Assembly: GCA_905160935.1 (NCBI GenBank)
Contig: CAJHZI010000423.1
Span: 2,599,001-2,663,000 of the forward strand
Source of the DNA: Enchytraeus crypticus
Taxonomy: Eukaryota; Annelida; Clitellata; Enchytraeida; Enchytraeidae
Length of the DNA stretch: 64,000 nucleotides
Direction: 5' to 3'
Part shown: in pieces, positions 47,120-57,114 of the stretch
Layout: the number at the start of each line of letters is the position of its first letter
How positions within the stretch are numbered: position 1 is the stretch's first letter
Position numbers and translations under genes: made by a program
Notes under the pieces: model-generated
Database searches by the model: none
Told to the model about the DNA's origin: nothing
The model's input: only the letters and a program-made list of their open reading frames with translations

Positions 47120-48944
47120 CTGGAAAATTATTACACAATAATGACGCAATACTAAACAGGTATTTTTTAATATGGTGCAACTAATGCATTATGAAATGTT
47201 AAAATTATAATACAATTTGAACATTAATTACTCTAGTAAAGATAATGCGGACCCTCCTAATAGTCAATAGGAATTTGTGTGTCACGCAGAAGAAGTGATA
47301 AACTGGGGACAGCAAATTAGGAATCACCTCAGCATCAATATTTTTTCAATAAATGTTTCACTGAATTCTGAATTCGGAGCCTGAAATTTCTGTTATCAGT
47401 AATTTATTGGCTTATAGAATTTACTAAAGAGTAAAATGAAGGCAGATAATAATAATGTATCTTTCATCAATCTAATGACAGAATACGTAATAGAGAGAGA
47501 CCTTAAAATACTTTTGTCCGGATTAATGATTGTTTTAAATGACTTTTTGTAAAATTAATTATTTTCCTATCCTAGATCTTCTGTTGATCCCATTGACCTA
47601 GGATAAGGAATTAGGAGGTGACCTAAGATATGGAGTTGGCATAAGATAAAGAGTTGACCTATGGTAAGGAAGTGACTTAAAATAAAGAGTAGACATATGA
47701 TAAATAGTGGACCTATATGTAATAGTAGACCCATGATAAAGGGTAGATCTATGATGGATATCGAGTAGATACATGATAAAGAGTAGTCTTTGATAAATAA
47801 TACATTTATGATAAAACGTAGATCTATATTGGCATTGCAAACTTTCGCTAAGCTATTGCTTAATGCAACAATATTAGATCTCATTTTTAAAGAAAAGATA
47901 GCCACGAAAATCTTGTACATGTACTATTCTAAAACTAATTCTATTTTAATTAATATAGCATAAAGAAGCAAAACAAGCTAATGTTAACGTCAGCTTCCTC
48001 ACTCGAAAGCGATGTCAGTGACGGGGAGCCCAGGATTTGAACCCCGTACATACTGATCCGCGGTCGAATATCTTACCGACATCGCTACTGGCTCCAGCCA
48101 TTAGCCATGTCGGTAGGATATTAATGTTGCATAATTAATAATTAGAATAACACGCTTTATAGTGAAATGATCAACAATGTCTATATAAATTTGTTTTAAT
48201 ACCACATGTTTATACCGTCAGGCCATTTAGACCATTTTCCGTATAACCAGTCCAGTGAATGTCCGAGATTTTACTCTGAGATCAGCGCGATCGACCAGTA
48301 ATACACCCACGAAAGTTAAATTCACCTCAGGATCTGTCATTAAAAACTTCGTAACGTTACCTGGCGTCTCTAACCACTGCGCTATTGTATCCGACATTAA
48401 AATATATATAAATATATTACTGACAATATTCTGCTTATTACCTGGAAATGGCCATGACTACTGTTATCCAGGTGCTGGAGAAATAGAGGGTGTTGAGAAG
48501 TGCAACCTTCACGACACTGATATGGAGCTCCACCTTGTAGTCCAGAGGATAGTAATAAGTCCTTCCACTCGGAAAGCTTGTTATGAGGTAGATAAAGCAG
48601 AACAGCCAATCAGAAGCAGCCAAGGAAACGAGTCCAACATTGACGGATCTTTCCATGGCTTTCATCGTTCGTAGTAGTTGCTTTCTTGTTAATACCACTA
48701 TATTGATGATATTTCCTACGATTCCAAACAAGCAGACAACCGGGGCAATGCACCAGTTTAGCAGGACATGAACTTTCTCAAATATGACGTCATTCGTTGA
48801 CTTCTGAGAAGTAAAATTGCTGTCGAAGCTCATCTGGCTCATAGACAATTCAATCGATGCGTGTACATGTTCCAGATACTGTTGACAAGTTGTAATAAGA
48901 GAGGTGTCGTTAAATATATTTGTAGCCATATTTATTCTTTCCAA
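46366..48944 (-). CDS. Rhodopsin-like (class A) GPCR, neuropeptide-receptor type, two coding exons
   Basis: A seven-helix plasma-membrane receptor of 418 residues, from exons 48944-48442 and 47119-46366 (intron 47120-48441). The extracellular N-terminus has N-glycosylation sites NDT (N12) and NFT (N43). Helices by hydrophobicity: TM1 64-85 (GN at 77-78), TM2 99-122 (LAASD, D112), TM3 about 141-166, TM4 187-206, TM5 258-284, TM6 309-332 (SP in place of CWxP), TM7 345-369 (N363VVLY367 in place of NPxxY). The DRY motif is SRY (167-169), followed by IAVCRPLHARG, a pattern I associate with FMRFamide-type and other invertebrate peptide receptors. The usual TM3 cysteine is absent, although ECL2 has three Cys (216, 237, 239). 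The C-tail is Ser/Thr-rich. The ligand is unknown; coupling to a G protein is inferred from family membership. It looks intact. A second start at Met6 is possible. Confidence 0.88.
47590..47835. repeat. Diverged ~19-bp minisatellite in the GPCR intron
   Basis: Repeats of the form AGTAGACCTATGATAAAG, about a dozen copies with many substitutions. The minus-strand open frames across it are repeat artefacts. Confidence 0.7.
47974..48124 (-). mobile_element. SINE-B copy in the GPCR intron
   Basis: Minus strand from about 48112: GATGTCGGTAAGATATTCGA, CGCGGATCAGTATGTACGGG, B box GGTTCAAATCC, CGTCACTGACATCGCTTTCG, AGTGAGGAAGCTGACGTTAA. Bases 48106-48124 repeat the head in the opposite direction (ATGTCGGTAGGATATTA), giving a palindrome at the 5' end. 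It directly adjoins a SINE-C copy. Confidence 0.82.
48126..48396 (-). mobile_element. SINE-C copy in the GPCR intron
   Basis: Minus strand: AGCGCAGTGGTTAGAGACGC, GGTAACGTTACGAAGTTTTT, then GCGCTGATCTCAGAGTAAAA, ATCTCGGACATTCACTGGAC, to TTTCACTATAAAGCGTG. The best A box of the four copies; the B box is damaged. Confidence 0.82.
48442..48944 (-). CDS. GPCR exon 1 (N-terminus to TM3)
   Basis: 503 nt, 167 codons plus AG, ending GCCATTTCCAG|GTAATA. It carries TM1-TM3. The split arginine codon is the R of the DRY-equivalent motif, an intron site known from many class A receptors. Confidence 0.87.
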
Positions 48945-49271
48945 AACTTCCGTAAATCAATATATAGAGCTGTCATCAAATCTTAAAAACGACGTTAGAA
49001 ATGACTCGTTCGAGCAGTCTAGGCTTTAGTAGGCTAAGAGACATTTTAGATCACTGTGTTGCTATTAAATGATAGCCGATTAAATTAAACTCTAAGCGTT
49101 TCCTTGAGAAAATGCTGAATAAGATAATAGTGAAAAGAATTTTATACTGAATATACAACAAAGAACAATTAATTAGTATGCTGTGATAAACGTGCAAGAC
49201 AATATCGAGCTTTAATGCACCCAAGGCTAGCCATCTAGCGTAAAGCTGAAGCTTAGTATAACAATGTAAAT
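48945..49271 (-). other. Region upstream of the GPCR start
   Basis: Presumed 5' UTR and promoter of the GPCR, upstream on its strand. I see no clear TATA box, further exon or repeat here. Confidence 0.3.
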
Positions 49272-49362
49272 TCGGCTTATTGGCAGGTCCATGACATAAC
49301 TTCTACATAATTCCATCCTCGATCCTTTGCTTTTCCCTTCATATCAACATGCATATAAGTTA
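49272..49362 (-). mobile_element. RTE 3'-end fragment
   Basis: The reverse complement reads like the final codons plus tail of the RTE element (ATATGAAGGGAAAAGCAAAG, then CATGGACCTGCCAATA). About 90 bp, decayed. Confidence 0.6.
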
Positions 49363-49404
49363 TCATCAAATTACAACAATAATTAGAGTTCTGCAGGCAT
49401 TAAA

Positions 49405-49482
49405 GAGAACATCGAGCACTATTGAGTCAAATCCAAGCCGTCGAGCAAAAATACATGTATATCCCAAAAACGGTGCAAAAAG
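49405..49482 (+). repeat. Dispersed repeat family I
   Basis: ATCGAGCACTATTGAGTCAA, ATCCAAGCCGTCGAGCAAAA, CCCAAAAACGGTGCAAAAAG. Confidence 0.6.
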
Positions 49483-50634
49483 CATCGAATAATGCAGTAT
49501 GCCAAGTTTCAGGATACACAACTCTGAAAAAATTGTATGTCATCGACCTAGGATGGTTTGACATTTCTCTACGTCGACGGTTACATGTTACCCACAGTGT
49601 CACGTCTGTCATACGTAACACAGCAGGAGGCTTGTTTAATTAGAATATTGGACGACTCCTCGATGTGTCGACCTCTGTCGACGAAAATTCGACTCATTTC
49701 TACAACCTTATGCATAGGAATGCATATATACAAGAAAAAAAGTGGTTGACGGGCTAGAGACTGAACTTTCTGAATTTTTAAAAAACAATTTGGTATATTT
49801 TCGTAAGTGTATCTTGCGCTAATTACACTGGAGTGTTGATAGATAAAGACAATATCACAGCAGAAGTTGAAATTGTTTTTATCTAAAAGTTACAGTAACA
49901 TTTATAGAGGCGTAACCTGCGTGTTGGAGTCAACTTCAGAAAAATGGAGTGTATTGAAGAGAGTGGAAAAGAATAGCGAGTATAGAAATGGGCACTTTGT
50001 ACTTGCTACTTAGTAGATGGCTGCAGAGAAAGAAAAACTATGGAAGAGAGTTGGAGACAGTGGATTAATCATGGCTAAAAATATGAGTGATCTTTTTGTA
50101 GGATTGCTCATCTAATAGGGTATATATTATCTTCTTATTTCTTATTATTTCTGATAATGATGTACTTATAATCTTCTTAAACAAAATACTGCAGTCTTCT
50201 ATTATGCTACAAAACGGAGAGGGTTCAAATCCCTACCGCTCTCTCTAGTCCACGCCACTGTATAGAAGACATTAGTTGTCAAAAACAAAATTTCAAGCGT
50301 AAGAAACATCAACATTGCCATTAATGAAATATTTCGTTTCCATTCTGAGTAATACGTTATGCGAGTTGGGATTGATGCTATTAAATATGCATGCTTTTAG
50401 CACGAGTCTCTTAGACACCGAGTGGCCTGAAGATAATCTGTCCTTCCTTTAGAAGGACCCTCTTCAGAGCCTTTATAAAAATTTATTTAATTTTTATAAA
50501 TTCAGATTACGATGTGTAATGCTCAGAAATTAATTTCATTCAAAGCAAGGCTAATCTGTCACTTTGCAAAATTAATGTGGTTGTAATTTTAATACGAATA
50601 AGTGTAACGTGGGAGGATAAAAGTCCATCTATAT

Positions 50635-50635
<1 letters not shown>
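49483..50635. other. No feature recognised
   Basis: Open frames of 63-73 codons at 49.4-49.75 kb overlap a dispersed repeat and have no motif. 49920-50040 may be a SINE-D relic, but too weak to call. Confidence 0.4.
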
Positions 50636-50690
<55 letters not shown>

Positions 50691-50702
50691 GTATATATAT
50701 TT
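50636..50702. repeat. (TA)n microsatellite
   Basis: TA repeats. Confidence 0.95.
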
Positions 50703-50749
50703 ATACAAATTAGCCGATAAATGCACCTGTGGGTCGACTAAGCAAAAAC

Positions 50750-50895
50750 TTAAGAAGGCAACGAGAAACCAACTCAAAAGCCATATTTTTACCAAGCAGT
50801 AGGCTACATAAACTATAGATGAGTTATGGCTTTTGTGACGGGATTAACTTGTTGATCTATGGAGTGCTCTTTATGAAAAGTGAAAGCACACTCTA
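50750..50895 (+). mobile_element. SINE-D copy, 3' end lost
   Basis: GAAGGCAACGAGAAACCAAC, AAAAGCCATATTTTTACCAA, GGGATTAACTTGTTGATCTA, GGAGTGCTCTTTATG; the shared tail is missing. Confidence 0.78.
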
Positions 50896-51677
50896 GGCCC
50901 CCGTTGGAGGTCATTGTAAGGCCATTCACATGCGAGAACAAATGTAAAATGATCTTTTTATTAGAGTTCTTTTGACCAGCTTCTATTCGACACAGTATTT
51001 TTATACAGACCTCTTCATAGCTCGGCGTTAATAATATAAATTGTATGAGAATTGGATGGACCAATTATATAAAATCATTGACGTTAGTGTGAAAATATTT
51101 TATATAGAGCCAGAATTCGGCTTGAGATAACTTTATATTATTAAGTTCAGAAGAAGTTTAATTCAGTGTCGTTGTTAATACAACTAATGAAACCTTTGTT
51201 ATCGCAACGTTTCTATTTAAAAACATATCAGATATAAAAGTATATAAATGAATTATTATGCGGACTGAGGTGGTCTAATACTGTAGTATTCACAGGCTGG
51301 TTTAAAATTACATGACGTTAATCGAATTTGGGAAAACAATTTGTAAATAACAAGTTTCTCTTAAATTAGTCAGCAGTCTGTATTTGCAGAGATGGAGTGG
51401 AACTAATCACACAGAACCATTTAGCAGTGTAGTAGCGGGTCATTATTTCTGAATCCAATTGTTCCACGGCAGTGAAAACATTCTCTTGTAGGATCCGGAA
51501 AATTCCAAACGTCCAGCACATCTTACGTGATTGTAAGAAAGAAAACAATTGCTTAAAATTGAGTAGTTTCAATGACATTGATTCTCTGGAAATGTATACA
51601 ATCTGAACACGAATGCGTTGACGTGTGGAATGAAGATTAATGTCGATTAAACAAAGGTGAATGCGAGTGTCTAATGT
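50896..51677. other. No feature recognised
   Basis: Nothing identified. Confidence 0.5.
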
Positions 51678-51825
51678 TGCAATAAATGGTAAGCCTATAA
51701 AATGCTAGAATGGATAAGGAGCTTCAACATATTTAGATCACTCGATGGACGGATGATGGTAAATGCAAAATGGCCAAAAATGTAGATATGCGAAAGCCAA
51801 AGTGGCCTTGACAAGAGGCAAGTTG
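51678..51825 (+). mobile_element. Degenerate RTE-like LINE fragment (RT region)
   Basis: Aligns with the ITINGTKLE to ITDDGKCETE region of the RTE element (for example GACGGATGATGGTAAATGC, GCGAAAGCCAAAGTGGCC). It is heavily decayed. Its continuation appears at 52380-52512, the two being separated by SINE insertions. Confidence 0.65.
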
Positions 51826-51865
51826 TACCACTACACATTTGAGTAAATCCAGTACGATAAATACA

Positions 51866-52112
51866 GTAAATGTCTCAATAGCGTAAGGGTAACGTCATGA
51901 AGTTTTAAATGACATATCCTGAGGTGAATTGAACCCTATTGGGTTCGAATCCCAGCTGCGCTGATCTGAGAGTAAAATCTCGGACATCAGTGATGGACTG
52001 GATACACGGAAAATGGACTAAATTTCCTAAAGATTTAAACATGTGGTGTTAAAAAGTGATAGATATCAACATAGATGATCATTTCACTATAATGCGTGTT
52101 TACATTTTAAAA
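51866..52112 (+). mobile_element. SINE-C copy
   Basis: AATAGCGTAAGGGTAACGTC, GGGTTCGAATCCCAGCTGCG, CTGATCTGAGAGTAAAATCT, ending GATCATTTCACTATAATGCG. It interrupts the RTE relic at 51.7-52.5 kb. Confidence 0.83.
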
Positions 52113-52267
52113 ATCTTAGTAGGACTATACTCTCGTAAGACTGGGAAAAGTTAACTTCTTCGTTGACGAAGAAGACGACGATATTCGGAAAATGTAAGCG
52201 TTTAAAATTTGACTCTGGTGAAGAAATATAGAGTCGATTAGGTGGACTCACAATTTAAAAAGCTAGT

Positions 52268-52316
52268 AAAGCTAATGTTAACGTCAGTTTCCTCACTCGA
52301 AAGCGATGTCAGTGAG
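52268..52316 (-). mobile_element. SINE-B 3'-end fragment
   Basis: Only the common 3' domain: CTCACTGACATCGCTTTCGA then GTGAGGAAACTGACGTTAAC. An intact form of the hairpin. Confidence 0.8.
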
Positions 52317-52379
52317 TCAGTTACAATTAACGATGTGCATACCAGAGTTAGTACAGATTAGAAAAAGATAAATTCGATT

Positions 52380-52512
52380 TGAACTAGTAAAGAAAAACTG
52401 GAAATGACATGTTCAAAAATGGCAATATTTGGCAAAAGATGTAATAGAAGGAAAAAAGAAGAGGAGGAGAGTTAGGGGAAGACCGAGACTAGGAATGATA
52501 GATTTCATTGCA
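52380..52512 (+). mobile_element. Degenerate RTE-like LINE fragment (C-terminal region)
   Basis: Contains AAGATGTAATAGAAGGAAAA and GGGGAAGACCGAGACTAGGA, equivalent to the EVIEGRLEG and GRPRLGML stretch of the RTE element. Confidence 0.65.
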
Positions 52513-52589
52513 TCTTAATAACTGTAGACACATTGTTCTTACTAGGTCCTCGTACTGTGTCCGAACCACTAGATAATAGATCAACCATA

Positions 52590-52745
52590 TAGTGCACTTT
52601 TCGTGAAGGCGACTAAGCACGGACTGAGGAAGAAGAGCTTGGTCTTTTGATAGGAGCTATATTAAGAGTGGAATCAGACTCTGAGTAGGCATATAATCCC
52701 ATAGTTATATTTGAGCAGCCAATTGTCAGCACTTGTACATGGCAA
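52590..52745 (+). mobile_element. Possible SINE-D relic
   Basis: GAAGGCGACTAAG, TAGGAGCTATATTAAGAGTG and CAGACTCTGAGTAGGCATAT recall the family in the right order, but decay is heavy. Confidence 0.4.
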
Positions 52746-53012
52746 CACTGTCGAAAAGTTTAGAAAAGCATGTTAAAATTTAAACGCCTGCTAACAGTAC
52801 ATAAGAACAACAACAACGTAAGTTCTATTATACTTACCAACAATCTACTTTACAAGATAGACGCAGCATTTATAGCTTTTAGAGAGCCGCAAACACTTGT
52901 CTTAAATCTACTCTACATTATGTTGTGTAATAGCTTTGACATTTTGCAATCTATAATTTGTAGTAACCTAGTGTAATCTACTCAATATTTACCTCTTCTC
53001 TTTCTATATTTA

Positions 53013-53068
53013 CCTCCCGTCACTGACATCGCTTTCTATTGAGGAAACTGACGTTAACCTTAGCTTTA
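53013..53068 (+). mobile_element. SINE-B 3'-end fragment
   Basis: CCCGTCACTGACATCGCTTT followed by GAGGAAACTGACGTTAACC. The head is missing. Confidence 0.78.
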
Positions 53069-53337
53069 CCAGCTTTTTACTTTCAATACGAATAATTTAT
53101 GAACCATACAGCACAACTATGCAGCCTTTCCATTGATCCGCAGCGCTTGGCCGCTTCCACTCAGCACAAGCTAGGGATAGGCAATACTGCAGCCATTACT
53201 TTAATCAAAGCTGTAGCAACTCTCTTTCAGTTCAACACTGCCAGAAGCCCTTTAACTACTGGATACATATTCTTGCCCTCCACCCCAACCATTGACCTTT
53301 ACCATTTAAAATTTTTTTACTATCTATACGCTATACA

Positions 53338-53395
53338 TATATAATATATAATATATACTGTATATATATTTATACATAATAATAATAATAAAGGT
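53338..53395. repeat. TA-rich and (AAT)n tract
   Basis: Degenerate TATA followed by AATAATAATAAT at the tail of SINE-F (minus strand). Confidence 0.85.
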
Positions 53396-53548
53396 TTAAC
53401 GTCCGTTTCCTCATCCAGGGATGATGTCAGGGACGTCCCCAACAGCACATATCACTACAGATCAATTCACTCAAACCAATCTGCGAAAGAAATGTGCTGA
53501 GGAGAAGTAAGGTCCTAAACGAAAGCCAGTCCGGTGATCAAAAATTGG
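53396..53548 (-). mobile_element. SINE-F copy
   Basis: Minus strand: TTGATCACCGGACTGGCTTT, TTCGCAGATTGGTTTGAGTG, GATCTGTAGTGATATGTGCT, GACGTCCCTGACATCATCCC, TGGATGAGGAAACGGACGTT. The best preserved 3' domain of this family. Confidence 0.83.
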
Positions 53549-54144
53549 TCAAGGTAGATTGATTATGTCTATGGTGTGAAAAGGTAAGTTTTAAGCTTGC
53601 TAGAGAATGTTGAAAGAGAAAAACAAGAGCAGTATTCAAATCTGCACTGCATTCAATCTACTGGGACGTTCCTTATATCACATTCTGATATTACGTTGAA
53701 CTTACATAACTTGATTCATTGAGTCGCATTTCTGAAGTAATTTTCATAACAAGCATAGCTAAATAAATATTTACTCTAGTATTTTTTATTCATTCGCTAA
53801 TTTAGTGAATGAATCCAACGTATATAGTTTGTGAAACATTATTGCTGTATAAAAGAATTGATTTTATATCTTGAAAATAAAATTAATATAAATAAAATTC
53901 ATACTAATATTAAATCGCACGAAGCAGAACTTAGGAGTAGCCTAGTAATAACAGTGTGTTTTAGTAACCTACTTAGTAAAGCATACATCAGCTTCTAAAA
54001 GTCTATATAACACAATTATATGCATGTGTTTATGCTATAGACAAAATCAATAGGCATATATACTTTTTCTATTTTGAAGTGCTCTGGCAAACGGCAAATT
54101 AGAGAAATTTATTTCTACCAACGGACTGTTTTCTTTAGACACTT
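53549..54144. other. No feature recognised
   Basis: Nothing identified. Confidence 0.5.
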
Positions 54145-54335
54145 CTCACCGTTTGCCCTATTATTGGACCTTTTGCACTGTTTTTGGACCTTTTGCACCG
54201 TTTTTGAACCTTCTTTTTGCTCGCCGGCTTGATTTTGACTCAAGATTGCTGGATGTTGTCATTGATGACTGTAGCACTCTAGCTGTTGTTATTATTCTCA
54301 AATATGGAGCGCTCATTCGGGAGCACTCGAACTCC
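54145..54335 (-). repeat. Dispersed repeat family I, with internal triplication
   Basis: Minus strand: CTTGAGTCAAAATCAAGCCG, GCGAGCAAAAAGAAGGTTCA, then AAAACGGTGCAAAAGGTCC in about three tandem versions (54153-54205). Confidence 0.6.
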
Positions 54336-54408
54336 GTCTGAGATGGTTTTTAGTGGCTCAATATCTAAAATTAGTGTCTATAATTAGCCTATAGACCGCG
54401 AGCGTTGT

Positions 54409-54456
54409 GCAGAAGTCACTGTAGAACAATTAGAATTGTTTTACAGTGACTTCTGC
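54409..54456. repeat. 23-bp near-perfect palindrome
   Basis: GCAGAAGTCACTGTAGAACA plus ATT pairs with 54434-54456, with one G-T wobble and a 2-nt centre. Confidence 0.92.
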
Positions 54457-54479
54457 TATGACTCCATGTTCTGGGCTGA

Positions 54480-54606
54480 GCCTATCGATCAAGCCTGTAA
54501 GTGTTCAGACTGGTGAACAGTAGATGCAGGTTCAAATACAGTACTCGCTCCGTCACTGGCATGCCATCGAGGCAGGAAACTGACGTTAAACTTTGCTTAA
54601 TCCGAA
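54480..54606 (+). mobile_element. SINE-H copy (tRNA-like)
   Basis: GATCAAGCCTGTAAGTGTTC, AGTAGATGCAGGTTCAAATA (B-box-like), TCCGTCACTGGCATGCCATC, GAGGCAGGAAACTGACGTTA. Close to family B but with a different stem (TGCC/GGCA). Confidence 0.72.
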
Positions 54607-57080
54607 TTATATTTCATTAATTATAATAATTATTAATATTTATTTGCAACTAATTATTTTTATCAATTGATGTGAGGAATATTTTCACATTTGGAATATA
54701 TTTTACATTGAACCAGAGTGTATTCAGTTTTGGGGCAGTAACACAATTAATTCCGCATTTAGAAATTGATTGCATTAGCCACTTAATTGCAACAGCTGTG
54801 TACTATACTAGTATGCGACTGCTTTGAGGAGTTCAATGAATTAAATTAAGTTCTTCTATTTCTAGCTTTTTAATGAATTGACTGCCTAGTGCCTACGCAA
54901 GATTGACCAGGAAAGACTGATGCTGTGATGCAACAGTTCCAACTACAAAAGGGCTTTAAGCTTAAACTGTACTAGTATAAAACCCCACTGGTTGCCACTA
55001 GTTATCGTTGTCTCAGTTGTCTCATGACTCAAAATGTTTGCGTTACGGTGCAAGGACATAAAGAAACTGCGATAATTTCAAAAAGCTCCTAAGCTTTCAT
55101 ATTCAACAGACAAGCTGAGACAACATTCGGTTTGACTTTTAAACTTCAGTGCTGGTGGTGCCATATGGAAATCCCGGATGTTGACTTAATGTAATTTGAA
55201 TAATATCATCTCTAGTGCACGATTAAATTAAATTAAAGTAGAATGAAATTTCCTCCAATATTTTTCCACGTTTATTATTTCCTGTTGAAAACGTAGAATT
55301 AGTATAGTATTTCAATTGTCCTTAGCTAACTTAAATAGAAGAAGTAGGCCTAGGCCTGATGCACCCCTCATTTGGAGCTAATTTGAATTTATTGTAATTT
55401 TTATCTATTTTTGATACCATACTATGCCGGCCTCTCCATGTAGGTGGCATTAATATAAATCATTTCCTTTTCTGATTTATTATATAGGCTATATAGGCCT
55501 ACAATTTCCAACGCTGAATTTGTTCTCAAACTAGCATTATAGTTGAAACTAACTGAACATACATTAGAACGAGCTCTATAGTAGCCTAATTTTATTTTTT
55601 GTTTTAAATCAATTAGTTTAAAGTGAAGTTTATATTTTGCATTGATGACTGGGTTATAACGTAGCCTATTAGTGAAGCATTTGTATCAACTAAAATGTTA
55701 TTTTAATTGAATACACGTATGCGCTACTGCTGAAGGAATTACATATATAATTATATGCATTATATCAAGGTGTTTGAAAACTCTTCTTAAATAGGCCTTA
55801 ATATATAAATCGGCCGCAACTTTGTGCCATGAACAGCACCTTTACTTTTTTAATCATGGAGTTAGTAACGAAAACTATCAATTCGTACAAAAACAGATAT
55901 TATTGCAGTATATGCCTATATTTAATTAAGATGAAAGAATTATGCTGAATTCACTAATGTTCGATTGACATACAGTAATTGTAGTCAGCCATAGCCATAG
56001 AATAAGGAAAAACCCTAGAAGTGTCAAAGGCAATCTCAACCATTGTAAACATTGAGTTCAAGAATTACAGTGATGCCAACAGCTAATTTTGCTAGCCAGA
56101 GGTAAACAATATCAGCTGATCGTTATTTAAAGGCATAAAATAATAAAGTTTTTGAACATTTGCAAAGCTTTTGAACGCTATCGAAACACCTTAGTAGCAC
56201 ACTTACCGTCACATCTATCCAATATATCGTCATGACAATAATTATTTTAAACGAATTAATTGGATGTATATTTTTATAATATAAAATGCAATCAAATTTT
56301 ATTTCAAAGCTCTTAAAGGAAATTCCCCGTTATTTAGTTTCTGGATTTCTGGAATTTGTATACCCAAACGCGCAACAATACATCATCTTAAAACCCTTTA
56401 GAGGCCGAATACCAAGAAAAAAATCTGAAATTGCAGAAATTACTATCAAATACACATGACAAAGGGGCTTGTTTACCCTCACGATTAAATGGAGCATGCT
56501 TGAAATCAAGTCGCTCTTATTACAAAACTGGTATCGCTGAAACAATAGTCATGCCATATCTACTTATTTTAAAGATCTTTGGCCATAGTCGTCATTCTGT
56601 TGATCTAAAATACATGTTTCTATAAGGCACCCAATCCATACTTGAAGTGTCTAGAACTTTCCTGAGCAGTCTTACACAATTATTTTCTGAAATATCTTGA
56701 ATGTATCGGCCCTACAGGTATGTATAACATTATATGTCTACGTGTGTATATAATTCAGGTGCTTGCTTGTAGGCATGCTTGTAGGCCGGTATAAAAAAGA
56801 AAGCATATTTAAATTTTTGTTGCTATTTTCACTACACATTTTATTACAGCAAATAGGAATCTGTGACTAAGACAACCATATATAATCAGTAATTCTTTAT
56901 TCTTTGGAATAGACCGGTTCTATAAGTTTTTCACAGTTTTTCATATCTTCCTAAACCAGTAAAATTAAATTAAGTTAGAAAGAAGATGATGTTTAAGTTG
57001 AATTGCTGGGCGGGATGTTACATTGTAGTTTGTTTACATTTATCTTTGGCTATTTTGCAAAAATAAATAAACATTGTCAA
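54607..57080. other. 2.5 kb upstream of MSH2; holds its promoter by position
   Basis: No TATA box, CpG cluster or other promoter motif stands out. Apart from the 43-bp repeat at 56642-56684 I see no repeat or exon. TAGGCCTA words recur around 55340-55510. Confidence 0.4.
56642..56684 (+). repeat. 43-bp direct repeat, copy 1 (upstream of MSH2)
   Basis: TTGAAGTGTCTAGAACTTTC, CTGAGCAGTCTTACACAATT, ATT; identical to 57258-57300. Confidence 0.9.
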
Positions 57081-57114
57081 ATGTCTTTCGAATCATCTGC
57101 CGACGATAAATTAG
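57081..57114 (+). CDS. MSH2: MSH2 coding exon 1
   Basis: 34 nt from ATG, eleven codons plus one base (phase 1), encoding a polar acidic start. The donor GTTTGT is weaker than consensus. Chosen because the single G left over joins the AT at the start of exon 2 to give Asp and keeps the frame. It lacks a conserved motif and is the least certain exon. Confidence 0.6.

Noticed and set aside
54409..54456. microRNA precursor
   Set aside because: The loop is only 2 nt and the stem too perfect and too short for a normal precursor.
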